A stretch of DNA of 64,000 bases from Pseudomonas fluorescens. Lineage in GTDB: Bacteria; Pseudomonadota; Gammaproteobacteria; Pseudomonadales; Pseudomonadaceae. Every line of letters begins with the position of its first letter. Position 1 is the stretch's first letter. A model generated the notes under the pieces. That model was not told the origin of the DNA, searched no databases, and saw nothing but the letters and a program-made list of their open reading frames with translations. The position numbers and the translations under genes are program-made. Below, piece by piece: positions 1 to 10,500 of the stretch. The stretch covers positions 868,001-932,000 of the forward strand of contig NZ_CP012831.1 in NCBI RefSeq assembly GCF_001307275.1, in the 5' to 3' direction.

Positions 1-434
1 GGTACGACATCGCCCTTGGAACCGGAGAAGATGTATTTGCCGTTTTCATCCTTGGTGTTCATCAGGCTCAGCAACTGATCTTCGATCGACCCCAATTCCG
101 AGGCAACCGCTTTACGGTCCGCGTCGGTGTAGGCGGCGTTACCGGCACTGACGGCCAATTCCTTGGCGCGCTGCAGCACGTTGCCGATGCTGGTCATGAC
201 CGCTTCGGTCGTGCCCAGGGTCGCCTTGATGGTGGTGACGTTGGTTTCGTATTGGGAAAGCATCGAAGCCTGGTTGCCCAGTTGCAGCAAGCGCGAGGCG
301 CCCACCGGATCGTCCGCGGCGGTGTTCACGCGCACCAGGCTGCTGGCTTCCTCGCTGGTCTTGACCACCTTGGCGAAGTTTTTCTGGTAGTTCGCAGCCG
401 TGCTTTCGTAGAACTGAGAGGTAGAAATGCGCAT
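1..434 (-). CDS. flgL: Flagellar hook-filament junction protein FlgL (5' part only)
   Basis: FlgL (HAP3) is the second junction protein between hook and filament and is exported by the flagellar type III apparatus. The minus-strand frame starts with ATG at 434 and reads MRISTSQFYESTAANYQKNF, the typical flagellin-like N-terminus. The frame stays open through the window edge, so about 144 residues are visible and the C-terminal helix is missing. It lies 13 bp after flgK, the usual order, and is probably the last gene of the flgF operon. The partial state is due only to the window boundary. Confidence 0.95.
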   Translation of the reverse strand, partial: MRISTSQFYESTAANYQKNFAKVVKTSEEASSLVRVNTAADDPVGASRLLQLGNQASMLSQYETNVTTIKATLGTTEAVMTSIGNVLQRAKELAVSAGNAAYTDADRKAVASELGSIEDQLLSLMNTKDENGKYIFSGSKGDVV

Positions 435-447
435 GGGCTACGGCTCC

Positions 448-2514
448 TTAAAGGCTGTTGATCAATGTGCTGAAGATTTGCTGCGCCGCCTTGATGATCT
501 GCGAAGACGCGGTGTAGTACTGCTGGAACTTGACCAGGTTGCCGGTTTCTTCATCCAGGTCCACACCCGACAGCGAATCGCGGGCGGTCTTGGCATTGTC
601 CAGGATCGCCCCAGTGGCGGCGCTGTCGAGCTTGCCCTGGGCGGCCTTGGCGCCGACGCCTTCCACCAGCTTGCCGTAGGCATCGTTCAGGGAAATACCC
701 TTGCTGGCCGAACCGGTGTCTACGGTCTTGGCCGTCTGCAAACCGGCCAGGACAGTACCGTTACGGTTGTCCAGGCTACCGGCCTGGCTGAGGCTGACAT
801 TGATCGAGGCGCCGTTGGATGGAGCACCGGCAATGGACATGTCGAACGTGACGGTGCGTTGAACCGGCGGCACGGACGAATCCATGATCGGGTTGCCACT
901 GGCGTCCTTGAGCGGAACACTCAGGCTCAAGGTGTTGCTTTCGCCGGGCTTGATCGTGCCATTGCTGATCTGGACACCTTTGGCATCGAGCAATTGATAA
1001 GCCTGGCTGGTGCCATCGGCGGACGTCGCGCCGAACACCACCTTGACCGGCATGGAGTTCTTGATGCCGTTCTGGATGATGGTCGTGGTGGCTGCGTCGT
1101 AGATGTCCAGCTTGGTGGTCATGCTCGGCTGGCCGCTGGCCGGGATGGTCAGTGTGCCGCTGCCCCCCGGCACGATGGCGGCGCCCAACGGCGCGGCAAT
1201 CGCCAGCCGCTTGGAGTCGGTCATCTCGGTCTTGATGTTGGTCGCCGCGTTGCGGGTCGGCGTGAGCTTGAACGAGTCGCCGGCGACGGCGGTGCCGTTG
1301 GCGAACGTCATCGAAAAACCGTCGATCACCGGCGGAGGCGTGGTCGCGGTGTTGAACGCGCCCATCGAGGTGCCGTCCGGCAGGCGCTGGACGGTGTAGT
1401 CCGTGCCGCTGGTGAACGTCACCTTGTAGTCGTTGGTGGTCAGTTTGCCGGAGTCTTTGATGGCGATGTTGAAGTTGCCGGAGCCGGCGCTGTTGTTCAA
1501 CGACGCAACGCTGCGCTGGCTGATCTGCGTGGCGCTGTTGATGTTAGTGAACAGGTTGGAGCCGAAGGCCCCGTTCATGTCGATGCCCGAGGCCTGGACG
1601 CTGTTCATCTGGTCGGCGACCACCAGGGCCACGCGCCCCAGCTCGTTCATGGCCGGGTCGAGCACGGTACTGCGGTAACGCATCAGGCCACCGATCTCGC
1701 CGCCGGTAAGCACCGACGTCAGGTCCATGGAGCTGGAACCGCTGTTGAGCTGGATACCCATGCGCCCTGGATCGTTCTTGTCCGGCACCGCTTCCAGGGT
1801 ATTGACGATGTTGCCCATCACCAACGGTTGACCGGAGCCCAGGTAGATATCCAGGCTGTTGCCGCTCTCGACAACCTGTGTGCCGGTGAAGGTCGACAGT
1901 TGGCGAATGGTTTCGCTGCGGGCATCGAGCAGGTCGTTGGGGGCGCCGCCGGCGTTGGAGACTTCGGAAATTTTCTTGTTCAACTGCGCAACGGTGGCCG
2001 CCAGGTTATTGACCTGGTCGACCATGTTCGACAGGTTGCCATTGATGTTCTGGCTCTGCTCCGTCAACTGGTTGGAAATCGAATTGAAACGGTTGCTCAA
2101 GGCCTGGGCATCGCTGAGCAGCAACTGCCGGGATGCATCGTCACCCGGCTTGGCGTTGACGTTCTGCACCGAGGCGAAAAACTTGGTCAGTGCGCCGTTG
2201 AGACCGGTGCCGCTGTCCGACAGCAGGGAGTCGAGCGGCGTGATCTGCCCTTGGTAGGCCGCCGCGTCACTGTTGAGCGACGTGGTGGTTTTCAGTTGTG
2301 CTTCAAGGAAGGCGTTGTACACCCGGCGCACATCGGCCAGGGTCGTGCCGGAACCAATGAACACGTTGCCGTACTGGTTCGACGCCTTGGTGGTCTGCAC
2401 GGTCTGCTGACGCGAATACCCAGCGGTATCGACGTTGGCAATGTTGTTACCCGTGGTCACCAACGCAGTCTGGCTTGCTGACAGACCCGACATCCCTATA
2501 TTGAGCAAACTCAT
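448..2514 (-). CDS. flgK: Flagellar hook-associated protein FlgK (HAP1)
   Basis: FlgK forms the first junction zone on the hook, before FlgL and the filament. The 688-residue protein has both conserved ends: the N-terminal rod/hook-type helix with GMSGLSASQTAL and the NNIANVDTAGYSRQ signature, and a C-terminal helix ending in QQIFSTLINSL with SGVDLDEE just before it. It is longer than the enteric protein of about 550 residues. The excess lies in the middle, surface-exposed part, which is variable in pseudomonads. It follows flgJ after 10 bp and precedes flgL in one operon. Confidence 0.97.
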   Translation of the reverse strand: MSLLNIGMSGLSASQTALVTTGNNIANVDTAGYSRQQTVQTTKASNQYGNVFIGSGTTLADVRRVYNAFLEAQLKTTTSLNSDAAAYQGQITPLDSLLSDSGTGLNGALTKFFASVQNVNAKPGDDASRQLLLSDAQALSNRFNSISNQLTEQSQNINGNLSNMVDQVNNLAATVAQLNKKISEVSNAGGAPNDLLDARSETIRQLSTFTGTQVVESGNSLDIYLGSGQPLVMGNIVNTLEAVPDKNDPGRMGIQLNSGSSSMDLTSVLTGGEIGGLMRYRSTVLDPAMNELGRVALVVADQMNSVQASGIDMNGAFGSNLFTNINSATQISQRSVASLNNSAGSGNFNIAIKDSGKLTTNDYKVTFTSGTDYTVQRLPDGTSMGAFNTATTPPPVIDGFSMTFANGTAVAGDSFKLTPTRNAATNIKTEMTDSKRLAIAAPLGAAIVPGGSGTLTIPASGQPSMTTKLDIYDAATTTIIQNGIKNSMPVKVVFGATSADGTSQAYQLLDAKGVQISNGTIKPGESNTLSLSVPLKDASGNPIMDSSVPPVQRTVTFDMSIAGAPSNGASINVSLSQAGSLDNRNGTVLAGLQTAKTVDTGSASKGISLNDAYGKLVEGVGAKAAQGKLDSAATGAILDNAKTARDSLSGVDLDEETGNLVKFQQYYTASSQIIKAAQQIFSTLINSL

Positions 2515-2524
2515 GGTTCAGACC

Positions 2525-3829
2525 TTATAAAGTCGTGGTGGCGCCTGCAGAAGCGTAGTTTTGGTAACTCGTCATCTGCCGGGCTATGTTCGAAATCTTG
2601 CTGGCGTAGTGCGGGTCGGTGGCGTAACCGGCCTTCTGCAACTCGCGTACAAACTGTTCGGGGTTATCGGCCGACTTCAGCACATCTTGATAGCGACTGT
2701 TGCTTTGCAGCAGGTTGACCAAATCATGGAAACTGTCGCGATACGAGGCGTAGGAACGGAACTCGGCCGTCTCCTTGACCATCGCGCCATTGCGGAATTC
2801 GCTGGTGATCGCCCGTGCCGAATCGCCCTTCCAATTGGCGCTGGCCTTGATGCCGAACAGGTTGTGACTGCTGCTGCCATCGGGCTGGCGCATCACCGAC
2901 TTGCCCCAACCGGTTTCCAGGGCGGCCTGGGCCACCAGGTAACGGGGGTCGACACCGATGCGGTCGGCGGCTTCCTTGGCCATTGGCAGCATGGCGTTGA
3001 CGAATTCATCGGCATCGCGGAAGGCCTTGCGCGCCGGTGCCAGCGGTGGCTGGGCCACGGCACGACCATAGACCTGCATGTCCCCTTTCGGCTCGGAAGC
3101 CTTGAGCGCGGCCAGCCAGTCGCCATTGGCCAGTTCGCCGGTGGCCGGCTTGACGGCGGCGATGGCGCGATCCGGCAGCAGGTTCTGCGCTGGGACATCG
3201 GCATTGGCCGAGGCCGAAGGCACCAGCCCGGCGAGCAGGCGGTCGGCCAGTTTCGGCGGCAGGGCCAGGCGACGCTGGTTGAGCAGTTCCATGTCGTTGC
3301 GGTGGACGCCCTCGGCACCTTGCGGCGCACTCACGGCCCGCGAAGCCCACAACGGACGCTGGCCATTGGTACGCGACAACGGACCGTCGGTGGGCAAGGT
3401 CCCCGCCGCCACCGGCGTCGGGACCGGCGCCTTGGCGACCTTGTCCAGGGCCTCTTGCTGCTTGGCCGCCGACAACGTCGCCGCCTCACCGGGCGCCAGT
3501 GGCTTGTTCTTCGACATCTGGCGCAGCAGCACATCGGCCAGGCCGATACCGCCGCCCTCGCGGGACATGGAAACGGCCAACTGCTGGTCGTACATTTCCT
3601 GGTATTGCTTGGCTTCCGGCGTGTTCATCGGGTTGTCCTTGCCCAAGGCCTCGGTGGCCGAACGCATGGACTTGAGCATTTCACCGAGGAACAGCGATTC
3701 GAACTCCTGCGCCACTTTACGCAGGTTGCCGTCGCTGTTCTTGTCGCCGACCTTGAGCTGGTTCAGACGGTTCAGGTCCGAGTAGGAACCTGAATCTCCG
3801 CTGATCAAAGCGCCCTTGCGCATATCCAT
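2525..3829 (-). CDS. flgJ: Flagellar rod-assembly protein and peptidoglycan hydrolase FlgJ
   Basis: FlgJ caps the growing rod and opens the peptidoglycan for it. The first 100 or so residues form the rod-binding domain (KVAQEFESLFLGEMLKSMR, then MYDQQLAVSMSREGGIG-like sequence). A Pro/Ala-rich linker follows to about residue 260. The C-terminal glucosaminidase-type domain contains QAALETGWGKS, with the expected catalytic Glu, and NLFGIKA. At 434 residues it is longer than the enteric FlgJ (about 315), mainly in the linker, as is usual for Pseudomonas. It sits 10 bp after flgI. Confidence 0.96.
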   Translation of the reverse strand: MDMRKGALISGDSGSYSDLNRLNQLKVGDKNSDGNLRKVAQEFESLFLGEMLKSMRSATEALGKDNPMNTPEAKQYQEMYDQQLAVSMSREGGGIGLADVLLRQMSKNKPLAPGEAATLSAAKQQEALDKVAKAPVPTPVAAGTLPTDGPLSRTNGQRPLWASRAVSAPQGAEGVHRNDMELLNQRRLALPPKLADRLLAGLVPSASANADVPAQNLLPDRAIAAVKPATGELANGDWLAALKASEPKGDMQVYGRAVAQPPLAPARKAFRDADEFVNAMLPMAKEAADRIGVDPRYLVAQAALETGWGKSVMRQPDGSSSHNLFGIKASANWKGDSARAITSEFRNGAMVKETAEFRSYASYRDSFHDLVNLLQSNSRYQDVLKSADNPEQFVRELQKAGYATDPHYASKISNIARQMTSYQNYASAGATTTL

Positions 3830-3839
3830 GGCTCGGCCC

Positions 3840-4955
3840 TCAAATCACGATCAGGTCGGCTTGCAACGCGCCGGCCTGTTTCAAGGCTTCGAGAATGGCC
3901 ATCAAGTCGCCCGGCGCCGCGCCGACCTGGTTCACCGCCCGGACGATTTCATCCAGGGTCGTACCCGGGCCGAACTTGAACATCGGCTTGGCTTCCTGTT
4001 CGGCATTGACCCGCGAACGCGGGACCACGGCGGTCTGACCGTTGGACAATGGGCCCGGCTGGCTGACGATCGGGTCTTCGGTGATGGTCACGGTCAGGCT
4101 GCCGTGGGTCACGGCGGCCGGGGAAACCTTGACGTTCTGGCCGATCACGATGGTGCCGGTGCGCGAATTGATGATGACTTTCGCCACCGCCTGGCCCGGA
4201 TCGACCTCGAGGTTCTCCAGGATCGACAGATAGTCGACCCGCTGGCTCGGATCCAGCGGCGCGGTAACACGGATCGACCCACCGTCGATGGCCTGGGCCA
4301 CGCCTGGGCCGAGCATGTCGTTGATCTTGTCGACGATACGCTTGGCGGTGGTGAAGTCGGAACGGTTGAGGTTCAGCGTCAGGCTGTTGCCCTGGTTGAA
4401 ACCGCTCGGTACCGCACGTTCCACCGACGCACCGCCGGGGATGCGGCCGGCCGACGGAACGTTGACGGTGATCTTCGAACCGTCGCGACCCTCGGCATCG
4501 AAACCGCCCACCACCAGGTTGCCCTGGGCGATGGCGTAGACGTTGCCGTCGATACCCTTGAGCGGCGTCAGCAGCAACGTACCGCCACGCAGGCTCTTGG
4601 AGTTACCGATGGACGAAACGGTGATATCCACTTGCTGGCCGGGCTTGGCGAACGCCGGCAGATCGGCACTGATCGACACCGCCGCAACGTTCTTCAACTG
4701 CACGTTGCCAGAGCCGGCCGGCACCTTGATGCCGAACTGCGACAACATGTTATTGAAGGTCTGCAGGGTGAACGGGGTCTGGGTGGTCTGGTCGCCGGTG
4801 CCGTTCAGGCCCACGACCAGGCCGTAGCCGATCAACTGGTTGGAGCGCACACCGGAAATGCTGGCGATGTCCTTCAACCGCTCGGCCTGAGCGGTAAAGG
4901 CCGCGGACATCACCAGGGCACCTATCAACAGCTGCTTAAGATTCAACTGGGCCAC
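3840..4955 (-). CDS. flgI: Flagellar P-ring protein FlgI
   Basis: FlgI builds the periplasmic P ring, the bushing around the rod in the peptidoglycan layer. The 371-residue protein starts with a Sec signal peptide ([16 protein letters not shown], cut before ERLKD) and matches the family over its full length, from [21 protein letters not shown] to the C-terminal [12 protein letters not shown]. Translation starts at a GTG that directly abuts the TAG stop of flgH (no gap), which suggests translational coupling of the L- and P-ring subunits. No ATG fits the signal peptide. Confidence 0.97.
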   Translation of the reverse strand: MAQLNLKQLLIGALVMSAAFTAQAERLKDIASISGVRSNQLIGYGLVVGLNGTGDQTTQTPFTLQTFNNMLSQFGIKVPAGSGNVQLKNVAAVSISADLPAFAKPGQQVDITVSSIGNSKSLRGGTLLLTPLKGIDGNVYAIAQGNLVVGGFDAEGRDGSKITVNVPSAGRIPGGASVERAVPSGFNQGNSLTLNLNRSDFTTAKRIVDKINDMLGPGVAQAIDGGSIRVTAPLDPSQRVDYLSILENLEVDPGQAVAKVIINSRTGTIVIGQNVKVSPAAVTHGSLTVTITEDPIVSQPGPLSNGQTAVVPRSRVNAEQEAKPMFKFGPGTTLDEIVRAVNQVGAAPGDLMAILEALKQAGALQADLIVI

Positions 4956-5651
4956 CTAGAAAGGGAACTTCGGGCTGAGGAAGAAACGGTCGAACCAGCC
5001 TGGCTGACTCGCATCGGCAAAGGCACCGGTGCCCGAATAGGTGATGCGCGCATCGGCCACACGGGTGGACGAAACGGTGTTGTCGGTGGCGATGTCGTCG
5101 GCGCGAACCATGCCGGCGATGCGCACCAGTTCGTCACCGGTGTTGAGGGTCAGCCACTTCTCGCCGCGCACGACGATGATGCCGTTGGGCAGCACATCGG
5201 CGACGGTCACGGTAATCGAGCCGGTCAGGCTGTTGCTCTGGCCGGACTTGCTGTCGCCCTTGGTGGCGCGGTCAGCGTTGTACCCGGCGTTGAGGCTCAG
5301 GTCGCCGCCACCGACCGGGTTGTTGGTGGTCAGGCTGGAGCCGAACAACGAGGTCAAGCCGACGCTGGTCTCGCTGGTCTTGTCGATCTGCGAGTTGGCG
5401 TTCTTACTGGCCTGGGTCCGCTCGTTCAGGGTGATGGTGATGATGTCACCGACCCGGAAAGCCTTGCGGTCGCTGTACAGGTTCTGCTCGAAGCCGGCCT
5501 GGTAGATCGAGCCATTGTTGGCGGCGGCCGGCAACGGCGTACGCGGCAACACCGGAGCGTAATACGGGTCATTGGGCCTGGGTGTCGGCGCGACACAGCC
5601 CGCGAGTGCGGTGATGCCACTCAGTGCCAGAACAGATACGAAGCGTTTCAT
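4956..5651 (-). CDS. flgH: Flagellar L-ring lipoprotein FlgH
   Basis: FlgH forms the L ring in the outer membrane. The 231-residue product has a lipoprotein signal peptide with the lipobox LAGC (Cys at residue 19), so it should be acylated and sorted to the outer membrane. The conserved core is present ([21 protein letters not shown], then [23 protein letters not shown]). The C-terminus SPKFPF is typical. Its stop codon touches the GTG start of flgI. Confidence 0.97.
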   Translation of the reverse strand: MKRFVSVLALSGITALAGCVAPTPRPNDPYYAPVLPRTPLPAAANNGSIYQAGFEQNLYSDRKAFRVGDIITITLNERTQASKNANSQIDKTSETSVGLTSLFGSSLTTNNPVGGGDLSLNAGYNADRATKGDSKSGQSNSLTGSITVTVADVLPNGIIVVRGEKWLTLNTGDELVRIAGMVRADDIATDNTVSSTRVADARITYSGTGAFADASQPGWFDRFFLSPKFPF

Positions 5652-5721
5652 GACCCTACCTCTTGGTGTTGCAGGCGACCCTGGGGCCGCCCTGTCTACG
5701 TAATGACGGGCGTTGTGACGA

Positions 5722-6507
5722 TTACAGATTCTGCGTAACGAACGAGAGCATCTGGTCGGCGGTGGAGATCACCTTGGAGTTCATCTCGTAGGCACGCTGG
5801 GTGGTGATCATGTTGACCATCTCCTCGACGGTGCTCACGTTGGACGTTTCCAGGGTGTTCTGCAGCGTGGTGCCGAAACCGTTCAGGCCCGGGGTGCCGA
5901 CTTGCGGCGCGCCACTGGCAGCGGTTTCCAGGAACAGGTTGTTGCCCACCGCTTGCAGGCCGGCCGGGTTGATGAAGTCGGCGGTCTGCAGGTTGCCGAT
6001 CACCTGGGCGGCCGGGTTGCCCGCCACGGTGATGGACACGGTGCCGTCACGGCCCACGGTAAAGGTCTGGGCATCGTTCGGAATGATGATCGCCGGCTCC
6101 AGGGCGAAACCGCTGGCGTTGACGATCTGGCCGTTGGAGTCGAGGTGGAACGTACCGTCACGGGTGTAGGACGTGGTGCCGTCCGGCTGCAGGATCTGGA
6201 AGAAACCACGACCGTCGATGGCCATGTCCAGCGGCTGCTCGGTGGTCTGCAGGCTGCCGGCGTTGAAGTTCTTCTGGGTGCCGACAATGCGTACACCCGT
6301 ACCCACTTGCAGGCCCGACGGCAATTCGCTGTCTTGGGTCGACTGGGCGCCAGGCTGGCGTTTTACCTGATACAGCAGGTCCTGGAACTCGGCGCGATCA
6401 CGTTTGAAACCCGTGGTCGAAACGTTCGCCAGGTTGTTGGAAATGGTCGTCAGGTTGGTGTCCTGGGCGGACAGACCTGTTTTGGCAACCCATAGAGCCG
6501 GAAGCAT
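5722..6507 (-). CDS. flgG: Flagellar distal rod protein FlgG
   Basis: FlgG is the distal rod protein that joins the rod to the hook. The 261-residue protein has the rod-family N-terminus ([37 protein letters not shown]) and the C-terminal motif [24 protein letters not shown]. The length is that of FlgG in other proteobacteria. It lies 49 bp after flgF and 70 bp before flgH in the same transcription unit. Confidence 0.97.
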   Translation of the reverse strand: MLPALWVAKTGLSAQDTNLTTISNNLANVSTTGFKRDRAEFQDLLYQVKRQPGAQSTQDSELPSGLQVGTGVRIVGTQKNFNAGSLQTTEQPLDMAIDGRGFFQILQPDGTTSYTRDGTFHLDSNGQIVNASGFALEPAIIIPNDAQTFTVGRDGTVSITVAGNPAAQVIGNLQTADFINPAGLQAVGNNLFLETAASGAPQVGTPGLNGFGTTLQNTLETSNVSTVEEMVNMITTQRAYEMNSKVISTADQMLSFVTQNL

Positions 6508-6556
6508 TCGATTCTCCTCGTACGCCTGTTTTTCGGCGCGACGCTTTAATTAATGG

Positions 6557-7294
6557 TTAGATCTGCAAGACCCGAGCCATGGCCTCGTCGCCTTCTTTGG
6601 CGGTGTTCATCATCTTCACGTGAAGCTCGAACTGCTTGGCCAGGGCCAGCACCGAAGTCATTTCATCCACGGCATTGACGTTGCTCGCCTCCTGGAAACC
6701 CGACACCAACTGCACGTTGGCATCGATGGGCGCCGGCTGGCCGTCCTTGGTACGGATCGAGCCGTCCAGGCCCTTGGTCATGTTCTTGAGGTCCGGGTTG
6801 ACCAGCTTGATGCGGTCCACTTCAGCCATCACCCGCGGGCCTTCACCCATGGCGCGAATGCTGATGGTGCCGTCCTGGCCGATTTCGATTTTCTGTTCCG
6901 GCGGCACGGCGATCGGACCGCCGTTGCCCATCACCGGCATGCCGTTGCCGGCCCGCAGTACGCCCAGGGCATCGACATTGAGGCTGCCGGTGCGCACGTA
7001 GCTTTCACCGCCGTCGGGGTTCTGCACAGCCATCCAGCCCGGCCCGCTCACCGCGACGTCGAGGTCACGACCGGTTTCCACCAGCGCGCCCGGGGTGAAG
7101 TCAGTAGCGGGACGCTCGGACAGGGCAAAGGCCCGCGCCGGAAAGCTGTCACCGAATACAGGCATCGAGCGCGCCTGCTCCAGGTCTTTCTGAAAGCCAT
7201 TGGTGGAGATGTTCGCCAGGTTGTTGGCATGGGCCCGCTGCGCCAGTGCGTTCTGGCTGGCGCCGGTCATTGCCACATAAAGGTACTTGTCCAC
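6557..7294 (-). CDS. flgF: Flagellar proximal rod protein FlgF
   Basis: FlgF is a proximal rod protein and the first gene of this operon. The reading frame is open upstream to 7384, but the family N-terminus MDKYLYVAMTGASQNALAQ begins at a GTG at 7294 with an AGAGGA ribosome-binding sequence a few bases before it. The start is therefore placed there, giving 245 residues. The rod motif ANNLANISTNGFQKDL and the C-terminal VNAVDEMTSVLALAKQFELHVKMM are clear. Confidence 0.96.
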   Translation of the reverse strand: MDKYLYVAMTGASQNALAQRAHANNLANISTNGFQKDLEQARSMPVFGDSFPARAFALSERPATDFTPGALVETGRDLDVAVSGPGWMAVQNPDGGESYVRTGSLNVDALGVLRAGNGMPVMGNGGPIAVPPEQKIEIGQDGTISIRAMGEGPRVMAEVDRIKLVNPDLKNMTKGLDGSIRTKDGQPAPIDANVQLVSGFQEASNVNAVDEMTSVLALAKQFELHVKMMNTAKEGDEAMARVLQI

Positions 7295-7350
7295 TGTCGT
7301 TCCTCTGCATGCCGGACGTTTGCCGTCCACTGCTGTGTTGCACAGCCTCA

Positions 7351-7367
7351 AGCAATTTGCAGACCAA
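7351..7367 (-). promoter_or_regulatory. Sigma-54 (-24/-12) promoter of flgFGHIJKL
   Basis: On the minus strand this reads TTGGTCTGCAAATTGCT. It has GG and GC at exactly the spacing required for RpoN and perfect TTGG and TTGC blocks; the inner CAC of the consensus is TCT. It lies about 57 bp before the GTG of flgF. In P. aeruginosa this operon is RpoN-dependent, which fits. No enhancer-binding site was identified. Confidence 0.65.
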
Positions 7368-7445
7368 CTTTCCCCTGATGCCACGCAGGCCTGTAAACAA
7401 AGGGCTTGAGGGGGTTGGTGGGCTTGTGGAGATGTATCGAAGACG

Positions 7446-7471
7446 AAAAACCGGCGCGGTTATGCCGGTAA
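7446..7471 (-). terminator. Rho-independent terminator of the sugar/glycosyltransferase operon
   Basis: On the minus strand a 6-bp stem, ACCGGC / GCCGGT with an 8-base loop, runs straight into TTTTT. It lies about 70 bp after the glycosyltransferase stop and before the flgF promoter, so it separates the two operons. Confidence 0.65.
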
Positions 7472-7541
7472 GTGGCAAGTGTCGGCCCTTGCCCCCCCGG
7501 GGGCGGCTGGGTGCACTCCCCTGCCGCCTCTGAGGTCTGCG

Positions 7542-10500
7542 TCAGTCAGGCATCCACCCCTTGATCCATTGCGCCGCATAGGCATCGTCGAAGACCCAGT
7601 TGTCCAGCACTTGCTCGCGCAGTCGCGCGGCTTGGCGCCGTGAGGCTTGCCGATCAGCCAGGTGATCACGAATTGCCTCCAGCCATTGTTCCCGGCTGTC
7701 AGCCACGCGCGTGATGTCGAGATCACCCGGGTAATCGGCGGTATCGCTGCCGATCACACTGTAGCCGCAAGCGCCATACTGCAGATGATCCAGCGAACTT
7801 GCGCCTTCGCCTGCCTGGCCGAAGCCCCGAGGCGCGAGGACAATATCCAGATTGAGGCTTGCCATGACATCGGGATTGTCGTGAACGTCATCATGAACCT
7901 CGCTGGCGAGCGGTCGCAGATACGCTGGCACATCACCCCACAGTACCCACTCCACCTGACCGGCCAGCGCTTGCATCAGCTCGATGATCAACGGCTGAAC
8001 GAAGGGCTGCGCCGGGTCGATATCGCAGCCTATGCGAGGAATGTCAAACGTCTGGCGCACATTGGGGAGGTTGCGCCATCTGCTATCCAGACGCGTTTCA
8101 AGGACGCGAATATCGCGGTGCAGTCCGGCACAGGCTTGAGCCATCGCAGGCGTCGCCACAATGATGCGGTCGACCAGGCTTGCCGCTTGTTGCAGTGAAG
8201 TCGCCCACCCAGGGATCGCTGGCGTCAATGCATCCAACTCAAGGACCTTGAAGGCTTTTGAGAGGGTATTGATGCGCTGCATCTGCTCCAGACGCAGCGG
8301 GTCGTTCTGATGCTGGAAGACAATGATATCGGGGTTGTAGCGCGCAAGCGTCGTTGCCGGTAACAGGCTACTGCTGATGCAACCTTCGATTTTGCCGCAG
8401 TCACGCAAAGCAGTGAACGGCTCGACAACTCGTAGATTGGCGGCTTTTGCCGACTTCGCAGGATGTACCAGCACCACCGGAAGCGGTCGCCAGGACAGCG
8501 GGCGCCAGGTCAACTCGTTGATAGCTTCCAGTTCGAAGCCGGAACCGCGCAACGACAGGTTGCTGTTGTAGGCGGGATCATTGGCCAAGACGCCCAACCA
8601 TTTGCTCAAGGCCTGCTCTTGTTCCATGGCGAAGCGTTGCTGGTTGAGTGGGTCCTTGCCGACGCTTGACCAGGTCGCTTCACCCTCATGCAAGAGCACG
8701 GCATGGGGTGTCCAGACATTCAGGTAGCCAAGGTTCGCCACCTTCAGGCACAGGTCCAGATCGTTGCAGGTGACCTGGAACTGCGCGTCATCCATACCAC
8801 CGGCTTCCAGATAGATCGCTGTGCGGATCATCAGGCAGGCCGCACTGACCGCACTGCTGTTCTGGTCGACCAACAGGCGCTGCATGTAACCGCCGCCGTT
8901 GGCAGCCTGATCGATGAAAGGGCTGCCGGCGGGGCCGCGCAGGCCAGTGATCAGGCTTGCATGCTGCACGGTGCCCGCCGGAGTAATCAGCTTGGCGCCG
9001 ACGACCCCAACTTCCGGGCGCAAGGCGTGATTGAGCAACTCGTCCAACCAATCTTCGCGAATGATTGCCGTATCGTTGTTCAACAACACCAGGTACTCGC
9101 CACGCGCACGGCTGACCGCCAAATTGTTCATAGCGCTGAAGTTGAACGCAGAGGAGAAGCGGATGACACGGATCTTGTCACCGCCAATCGACTCCATCTC
9201 GCTCAGCCAGGTGAGCGCCTCTTCGGTCTCGCTGCCATTGTCGATCAGAATGATCTCGAAATAGGGGTAGCGGGTCTTCGACAACAGGCTGTCCACGCAG
9301 CGCTGCAAGAGTGGCAACTGGTCCCGGGTAGGAATCAGGATCGACACCAAGGGCTGCTGATCATGACCGTACTTGATGTGGTAATGGCGGGTCGGTTCCT
9401 GCAGGACCCTGGCGTTCGCGTAGCCGCGATTGTCCAGGTGCCGTTGCAGGGCAAGGCGCTCGTCCGGGTTATCGACAAGGTGGGGGGTGTTGCTTGCCAC
9501 AAGCGGTTCGCTCAGGTGGGCAATGCCGTTCATGCTACCGCTTTCGATCAGTCGCAGGATCAAGTCCAATTCAAGTGCTGCGGGCACTTGCGGGTCGTAA
9601 CCGCCAACCTCCAGCGCCAGCCCGCGACGGATCAGCCAATGGCTGGCCATGGCCAATGGCAGGCTCAAGAGGTAGTCGAGGTTGATATCAGGTCGAAAAA
9701 CCGCTTGAGCACCATTCTCCGAGCGATACATGCCATCGCAATAGATCATTCGGCAGCCATCGGCACCCGGCAGTTCCAGATCGAGCATCAACGTACCGGC
9801 GGGCAGGACCTCATCGCCAGCCGTCAGCAGCATGATCCAGTCGCTGTCGTCTGCCTGCAGAATCTCGTTCAGTTCGAAGGCCCCCGGGTTGACGCATGTC
9901 AGCCAGTACAGGCTCTCGGGCAGATTGACAGGCGATGGCGAGGTGCTCAGGACCACCATGCGCAAGCTGATCGATGAGCGTGATCGCCACAACGCAAGAC
10001 TTTCCAGGGTATCGCTCAAGGCATTGAAATCGCCCAGGGGATCGCGCACCAACAGCGTCAGGCTGGTTTGTCCGCTGAGTTGTTGACGACGCTTGTCGAC
10101 AAGTTGCTGCTGGATCGGCGTCAGTACGCGGTTGCGCAGCCAGTCCTTGACGGAAGGTACGCGGACATCAATGGCATGCTGGATGGCAGCTTGCTGAGTG
10201 ATATCGATGAAACGCTCCAACTGAGGCCAAAAGGCCTTTTCAAGGTCCAGCCAGCGCCTGCGCGCCTGCATCACGGTTGCGCGGGCGCGCTCCAGCCCGC
10301 CCACCTCGCCATAGAGCGCCGAGCCCGCATCACCAAACTGCTCGACGAAAGGCTGGGTCTTGACGTGACCGCCGGGCATGTAGATAACCGGGCAGCCACA
10401 GAGCATGGCTTCGGTGCACGTCGCTGAGATCTCGTAACTGTAAAGCGTTGAAGCGGTTCGGAAAATCTGCGCCAGCTCGGCCAGGGTCTTGGGGTTGGCC

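Noticed and set aside
427..2481. A 684-codon open frame on the plus strand opposite flgK
   Set aside because: High-GC antisense artefact; flgK on the minus strand matches its family from end to end.
2561..3793. A 410-codon plus-strand frame opposite flgJ, and similar long plus-strand frames over flgI/flgH
   Set aside because: Antisense shadows of conserved flagellar genes with Arg/Gly/His-rich products and no domains.
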